From Rhizophagus irregularis (Eukaryota; Glomeromycota; Glomeromycetes; Glomerales; Glomeraceae), in contig NC_089441.1 in the NCBI RefSeq assembly GCF_026210795.1, positions 186,001 to 250,000 of the forward strand: a stretch of 64,000 nt of DNA, given 5' to 3'. This document shows positions 58,701 to 64,000 of the stretch, in pieces. The stretch's first letter is position 1; each line of letters opens with the position of its first letter. The notes beneath the pieces are model-generated. The model ran no database searches and had not been told where the DNA came from. It worked only from the letters and a program-made list of their open reading frames with translations. The position numbers were made by a program, and so were the translations under genes.

Positions 58701-59101
58701 TATGGGATCCATTCAACTATTCTACTCGGCATAAGTGATTCCATTTGACATTTCTGTATTAAATTATCAATATCATCATTTCCAGATGTCCAATTTGAAA
58801 AATCTTCTTTTAAATAATTTCGAACACAATATTCACAATATAATGTGGCTAAACATTCTTGCTTACAATTTTCACAAATTCTTTTTGTTCCTGAATTAAT
58901 TCTAACTTTATTTCGATCATAACCTTTAGTTATCCATCTTATTGCATAAGTTTTTTCATCATTTATAAGAATATTATCAGCATGGACTGTTTGTTTTTTA
59001 AATTCAAATTGTTTGTGTATATCATTGTAAATTTTAGTATCTATTAATGATGTTGCTCTATTAATTGCTGCACCAATTAATTCATATCGAAGAGTGGACA
59101 T
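55755..59101 (-). CDS. TKL-type protein kinase with a tail of small exons
   Basis: Exons 58511-59101 (ATG 59101), 57657-58425, 57567-57578 (12 nt), 57441-57482 (42), 56188-56256 (69), 55969-55992 (24), 55844-55912 (69) and 55755-55765; phases 0, then all 1; 528 residues. Begins MSTLRYELIGAAINRAT, zinc ribbon (CENCKQEC...CEYC), WTSGNDDIDNLI, glycine loop LTKGGFSKIYTA, IVLK, HRDLHSGN, SDLGFCG (DFG is DLG), YIAPEVI and the KRPNA C-lobe motif. The tail codes short Asn/Ser/Glu-rich pieces (EEQE, VLHSKLYDFNIPND, DKTQKYVD, DDNEVYNNPNF), which read as a modular disordered tail. The ATG at 59149 lies upstream, but family proteins start MSTLRYEL. Intron 57440-56257 carries a 1.06-kb transposon-like insert. 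Probably an active kinase. Confidence 0.8.
56292..57353. mobile_element. non-autonomous DNA-transposon-like insert in a kinase intron
   Basis: The left end GGGTGAAATCACCCAGGTGA and the inverted right end GGGTGAAATCGCCTAGGTGA are inverted repeats. A second AGGTGATNTCAC motif lies about 45-90 bp inside each end. The interior (56590-56940) is a purine-rich minisatellite of AAGAAATCCAAAG type. No transposase frame; the long Phe-rich ORFs opposite the minisatellite are artefacts. Target duplication not identified. Confidence 0.6.
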
Positions 59102-61076
59102 AATGTAATCAATAAGAAAGAAAGAATGAATGAATTTAAGTTCATTCACTTGATAAGTTAGTAAAATTGTTGATCAAAATTTCATGTTGTCCCACATAAA
59201 TTTTGTGACCTTGAGGCGTAATATTTTACGCCTCATAACCTAAAAAAGAAAAATATTATCAATAATTTACGTTTTTTTATTTTTTATTTTTATTTTTATT
59301 TTTTTTTCAGAGAATATAATACAAATTTGATTAATGAATCAAATAATTTGATAAATAAAAATCAATGATTATTATTCAATAATTTTTTTGTAGTATTTTA
59401 CTCAAAAAAATCAATATTATTTTAGTGTAATAGGTATGTCATGGGTTTTCATGTTACACAATCCTATGAAGACTATTCTAAAGTTTAAACGTCAGACATA
59501 TTTTTTTTTGTTATATAGATAGAGTTTAAAAAAATTTACAAAAAAAAAATAACATATATGATTAAAAAAATACGAAATATAAATATATTAAATTATATTT
59601 CAATAATTTACTTGGTTTTGCTGTATTATTTTCATTTCTATTATTAAATTAAATTATGTTACAATAAATTTAATAATAAAAAAAATTCTTTTACATAGCG
59701 TTTAATTTTACTATAATAGGACTGAAGAATATATATAATATTAGGATCTAATTTTGTAATAAATAGACTTACTATATAATTTTCCAGTAAGTCAAATTAA
59801 AAGTGATTTATTGTAAGATTTTTTAATATTCATCTAAAATCTTTTTATTTAATAAAATTCATTTTTTAAAAAATCTTTTTTTAACGAGAAATTTTTTTTA
59901 TAAAGTCTATGGAAATTTTTTAATAAAATCCATTTGAATTTTTGATATAGATTTTTGTTTGAGAAAACTAATGTGAGAGATTTTTTTGAGAAATTTTTGC
60001 ATTAAGTATAAATTGATGCATTCGGAAAAATTTACAAAATTAATTTTAACTCTACGATTCATAGCTTGTTTGAAAGCTCTTAATACTACGAATGTGATCA
60101 TAGTACTGAAATTTAAAAATAATCAGTTTTAGCCCGAATTTTATTTTAATAACTATTTTCATCCGAATAAAATAATTTATCCGGATAACGGTTTTTATCC
60201 GGATCGAAGCACTAAATAAATAATACTACTTTTTATTATCATTTGCTTTTACTTTAGATAATTCGGCAAGTTAATGTTTATTATTTCTTAATTTCTTAAT
60301 TTATTAATTCAAAAGTTGGCTGGAAAAGGCTCATTCTAGTTGCATTGAAAATGAAAGTGCGAAAATATTTCCGATAATTTTACGCTTATTAAAGCTCAAA
60401 TTGTAACGTAAAAGATTTTACTATTATTAATGATTTAAAGTATTGAAAGTGACAAGTCATTATGGTCATTATGGTAATTATACGCTATATATAAAGGTTT
60501 ATTATGAATTATTTAAAGACAACAAGAATACAGTTATTGGCCAATACTAGAGTAGCGAAGTTGTTAGAATTTTAATTGCAATGTATAGATTAGCAAATTT
60601 TTTTTTGCAGACTGACATAACATGTGAGTGATTAGTCGTAAGAAATTGCAATTTATTCAGATTCATATTTTGATAATTATAATAGCATCCATTATAATTA
60701 CAAAATAAAAGGTTAATCTCCATATAAAAAAATTGGTTATTTAAATGCTGTATTACGATCATATAATTCATGAAAATTTTTTAATGAGCTCTTTAACATC
60801 TTATTTTGCTTCTTTTTATCGTCAATGAAACTAAGTACTATATTATAATATTATTTTGTGAACAGTAAAGTTGAAAATAGCAGTTTAGTTAAGATCATAT
60901 ATAATTTTTTTATTAAAGTATTAATAATATATATGTAAAAAAAGAAATTTTTGTCTCAAATAACGACAATAATATACATTAAATTATTTACTAAAGTGTC
61001 TTTATAAAATTCGTAACTAACAATGTTTTTATACTCCAAATCCAAATAATTTTATACGTGGTAAGCTTTTTAAAAT
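59102..61076. other. intergenic, nothing recognised
   Basis: Upstream region of the kinase and distal flank of the hAT element. About 60150-60220 has TTTTATCCGGAT-like motifs related to the hAT MITE at 50562. No gene found. Confidence 0.5.
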
Positions 61077-61907
61077 TAGAGGTTGGAACCGATTAACGTT
61101 AATCGATTAATTAATCGGTTAAGGCGGTTAATCGGTTAAAAGTATCAAAAAATCGGTTAATCGACTAATTAACCGACTAAATTAACCGATTAATTAACCG
61201 ACTAATTTAGTCGGTTAAAATAATATGCAGATCATTTTCTCAGATTAGATGATTTTTTATCCCGAAATTCCGATAAGAAGTTTTTTTTAATATACAGTAT
61301 TGACAAACTTGTCAAAAAAATAAACCCATTTAAACTTTTTATTAAAACTTGAGAAATTTTAATTTATTATAAAAAAAATTATACAATATGGGTGATAATG
61401 AAACAAATGACATTTTTTCAGAATATATTGATTATAGACCTATTGAAAATGAATCTCTATCTGGTCATTTATTATATATTTTTTTGTAACATATTTAAAT
61501 GCTTTTATAAGTATTTGTTTTTATTTTAAGTTATTTATGACGTAGCTAAATGTCATGTGATATATATTATGCAAAATATTCAAATGGGCGGCGGAATAAA
61601 AACATTCCTAAAAACTTGCAATTCAATTCCACTATCATTAATATTGTTAATTTCCCATTTAAGTAAACCTTGAATTAAAGTCAGTTCTCGTTTCCCATTA
61701 AAATTTGATATAACTTTTTGAAATAATACATGTATATTATCCATATAGGGTGCAAAATTTATATATTAACCGATTAATTAATCGGTTAACCTCATCACAA
61801 ATTAACCGATTAATTAACCGATTAATTAACCGATTATTATTCGGTTATGGTAACTGATTAGTCGATTATTAATCGGTTAAGGTTTTTTTGGTCGGTTCCA
61901 ACCTCTA
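61077..61907. mobile_element. hAT-type non-autonomous element (TAGAGGTTGGAACCGA)
   Basis: 831 bp with 16-bp terminal inverted repeats TAGAGGTTGGAACCGA / TCGGTTCCAACCTCTA and perfect 8-bp target duplications TTTAAAAT at 61069-61076 and 61908-61915. Many TTAACCGATTAATTAA subterminal motifs lie inside both ends. A short plus frame at 61388 (MGDNETNDIFSEYIDYRPIE) that stops after about 35 codons may be the start of the lost transposase. The perfect duplications suggest a recent insertion. Confidence 0.8.
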
Positions 61908-62060
61908 TTTAAAATTTCCATATCTAAATCATCATAATACCATTATAACTATAGATTTTCTTTACAATAAATAATTATTATAATTAATAATAAATAAATA
62001 AATATTATTTGCTAAATATTGTAACTCATCATAAATTTATATATAATTGATAGAATTTGA
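61908..62060. other. intergenic flank
   Basis: Target duplication of the hAT element followed by the 3' flank of the minus-strand gene. Confidence 0.4.
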
Positions 62061-64000
62061 TTAATTATCCAATATTCTTGAACGATTATTAATTAATTCA
62101 TTATAAGCTTTGTTCAAATCTATAATAAAGAATAAAAAAAGATCAATAAATGATTTAAGATATTAATTCATAAATTACTTACCATCTAAAGAAAATTCGT
62201 AGGTTTGTGTACTATATCTTGAATCTAACAATACTTAGATAGATGTCAATATACTTAAAATATTTATTAAAAAATCAATTACATTAAATATGTACCTTCT
62301 ACGTTGTCTTCTTTGGAGGTACCTTCAAAAGGAACTAGTTGTATTGGAGATTTTGCTTCTATAATACAAATTATTAATTATTTAAAGTTATTTCAAAGAA
62401 AAAATTAATTATTAAATTCGTACCAATTTTCTGTATTTTATCTATTATTGACAAATTATTTGTTAATAAAATAATTAATGTAATATTATTAATAATAAAT
62501 AAACTTACTGTAATTATCTTCGATTTCCTCTTTAAATTTAATATAAAAAATATCCCATTAATAATTTGTTGTTATCTTCAGTTAAGGAAAAAGACGTCAT
62601 TTGAACTTACCAATTTCTAATAAGTAAAGTTATTTAATTATTAAACAATAAAAATAAGGTTAATATTTTGCTATTAGTCAATAATTTGTTATTAACTTAC
62701 TATCATGATAACCTAATTAGTAATTAATAAAGTTATTAAATAAAAGATTTAATTATTATAATTATTATGCAATTAAGTAATGATAGAAATAAACTTACGT
62801 CCAACTTTAAAATTTGAATATTGTTTTGTTATTCAATAAGCGAAAGTTATTAAATATCGTTAGCGGATGATATAATTAATTTATAATGTGATAATGTAAA
62901 TTAACTTACTATCTTCACTTTCTTTAAATTATAGATATAAAAAATGAAAAGTTTTGATATAGTTATCAACAGTAATTTGTCATTAATATCCTAAAAAAAA
63001 TGATATAAACTAAAACTTACGATAATCTAATTAATTAAGCAAAATTATTTGATTATTGTTAGTAAATAATTTAGTTATATATAATTACCACTCACGGACC
63101 TTTTCCCGACAGGACATTTTCGACAGCCTAACGCTGGCCGTTTGATCACGTGTTCGTGCCAATGTCCTGTCGGGAAATCATCCGTCGGGAAGTCGTGCTG
63201 TAACCGTCATTACTGGATTATAATAAAATAGACTTACTTGCTTTAAATATAAATATAAGAAATATGATATCCAAATGTTAAAGATTAATACTTTGTTATT
63301 ATTTGATAATTTGCTATTATCATTAAGAAAATAATTTTAATAACTTACTTTCGTCTGATAACGTAAATTGATAAAGTTATTTAATAACAGTTAGCAAATG
63401 ATTCAATTATTATATAAGTTATTAATATAAATAAATATAAACTTACTTATCACTTTAAAATACAAATATAAATATATATTCAAATATTAAATATTTTGTT
63501 ATTATTTAATAATTTTCCAAAAAAATAATGTTATTAAATCCAATTTACTTACATTCGCCTAATAATGTAAATTAATAATGTTATTTAATAATTGTTTTGC
63601 AAACGATTTAATTATTATGTTAATATACTTACATTTAACTTTAAAATATAAATAAAAATATATATATTCGAATATTAAATATTTTGTTATTATTTAATAA
63701 TTTTCCAAAAAAAATAATGTTAATAAATCTGACTTACTTTCACCTAATAATGTAAATTAATAAAGTTATTTAATAACGGTTAATAAATGATTTAATTATT
63801 ATACAAATATCCCTATAAAAATTTTTATCCAATTATTTCCATTATTTCTTCGTGGCTTTCGTAAAAATTCCGTGAAAATGATACATTCACGGGAAAAACA
63901 TGGAAATATAAAACACGGATTAACATTTTTTACAGGGAAATATATAAATGAACTTACCAACTTTAAAGTGTAAATATAAAATTATATTCCAAAAGTTGTT
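62061..64000 (-). CDS. 3' part of a kinase-family-like gene built of 3- to 21-nt exons
   Basis: Read leftwards from the window edge the exons are 63958-63960 (3 nt), 63739-63744, 63633-63638, 63553-63558, 63447-63452, 63349-63354 (6 each), 63238-63240 (3), 63021-63026 (6), 62910-62921 (12), 62799-62804 (6), 62701-62712 (12), 62611-62616 (6), 62509-62529 (21), 62296-62358 (63), 62183-62233 (51) and 62061-62119. Donors are GTAAGT; acceptors are TTTAAAG or TTATTAG. All joins are phase 1, and the product is stop-free: GEIKCELINETNYQSED, IGRYHDKIEEIEDNYK, AKSPIQLVPFEGTSKEDNVE, YSTQTYEFSLDDLNKAYNEL, ending SRILDN. The last part resembles tails of the kinase family in this window; the catalytic domain would lie beyond base 64000. 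Function of the acidic tail is unknown. Confidence 0.65.
63095..63185. mobile_element. hairpin element (TTTCCCGACAGGACATT) in a micro-intron
   Basis: TTTCCCGACAGGACATT (63102-63118) is perfectly inverted as AATGTCCTGTCGGGAAA (63161-63177), with weaker pairing beyond (CACGGACC / GACGGATG-like). It enlarges the intron between exons 63238 and 63021. GC-rich against an AT-rich background. Confidence 0.6.
63811..63937. mobile_element. MITE, CCCTRTAAAAA family, copy C (in a micro-intron)
   Basis: CCCTATAAAAATTTTTATCC to GGATTAACATTTTTTACAGGG, 127 bp, reverse orientation to copy A. AAATAT abuts both ends (63805-63810, 63938-63943) and may be the target duplication, though low complexity weakens this. 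Confidence 0.6.

Noticed and set aside
62424-62430. A 7-nt exon (ACAG/AAAATTG/GTACG) in the minus-strand micro-exon gene
   Set aside because: It would shift the frame and produce a stop in the next exon. All neighbours keep phase 1 if it is skipped.

Overview
The window is nuclear DNA of an arbuscular mycorrhizal fungus, most likely Rhizophagus (Glomeromycotina). It is very AT-rich. Its genes are split by short GT-AG introns with CTAAC-like branch points. The families present are those expanded in that lineage: TKL-type kinases with an N-terminal zinc ribbon and an HxDxHSGN catalytic loop, BTB-BACK-TLDc, F-box, small heat-shock, PD-(D/E)XK Crinkler-like and Tnp2 transposase proteins. The species is inferred from family style and has not been checked by search.

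Layout. 1-5 kb: the 3' end of a Q/N-rich gene, a Myb/SANT gene on the minus strand, a tRNA-like remnant and tandem repeats. 6-11 kb: miniature transposons, a 5'-truncated LINE with a 19-bp target duplication, an unrecognised gene and a broken PD-(D/E)XK gene. 11.6-19.1 kb: a minus-strand kinase cluster with one frameshifted copy, one intact copy and two decayed fragments. 20.4-25.9 kb: a plus-strand pseudokinase-coiled-coil gene whose N-terminus is split into about 26 consecutive 3-nt exons. 28-36.6 kb: two members of an unrecognised paralogous family facing each other, with a small heat-shock gene, a minisatellite and two truncated Tnp2 copies between them. 37.7-40.8 kb: three small minus-strand genes (two bZIP-like, one with an AT-hook-like tail). 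41.7-45.3 kb: a nearly complete Tnp2 transposase gene. 48.6-54.7 kb: a kinase, an F-box protein and a BTB-TLDc protein. 55.7-59.1 kb: a kinase with a tail of small exons. 61-64 kb: a hAT-type miniature element and the 3' part of another gene built of 3- to 21-nt exons.

The most unusual finding is the micro-exon architecture. Three genes (20402-25871 +, 55755-59101 -, 62061-64000 -) carry chains of very short exons, nearly all multiples of 3 nt and nearly all bounded by phase-1 introns. At 20.6-23.2 kb the exons are single codons. Joined, they give a stop-free peptide that links the start codon in frame to the kinase domain, provided a final 1-nt exon is used. Miniature transposons sit inside introns of each of these genes.

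The kinases, BTB-TLDc and F-box genes suggest signalling and ubiquitin-ligase adaptor roles. No operon-like or pathway linkage between neighbours is visible. All exon structures were read by eye from splice signals and frame, and need RNA evidence.
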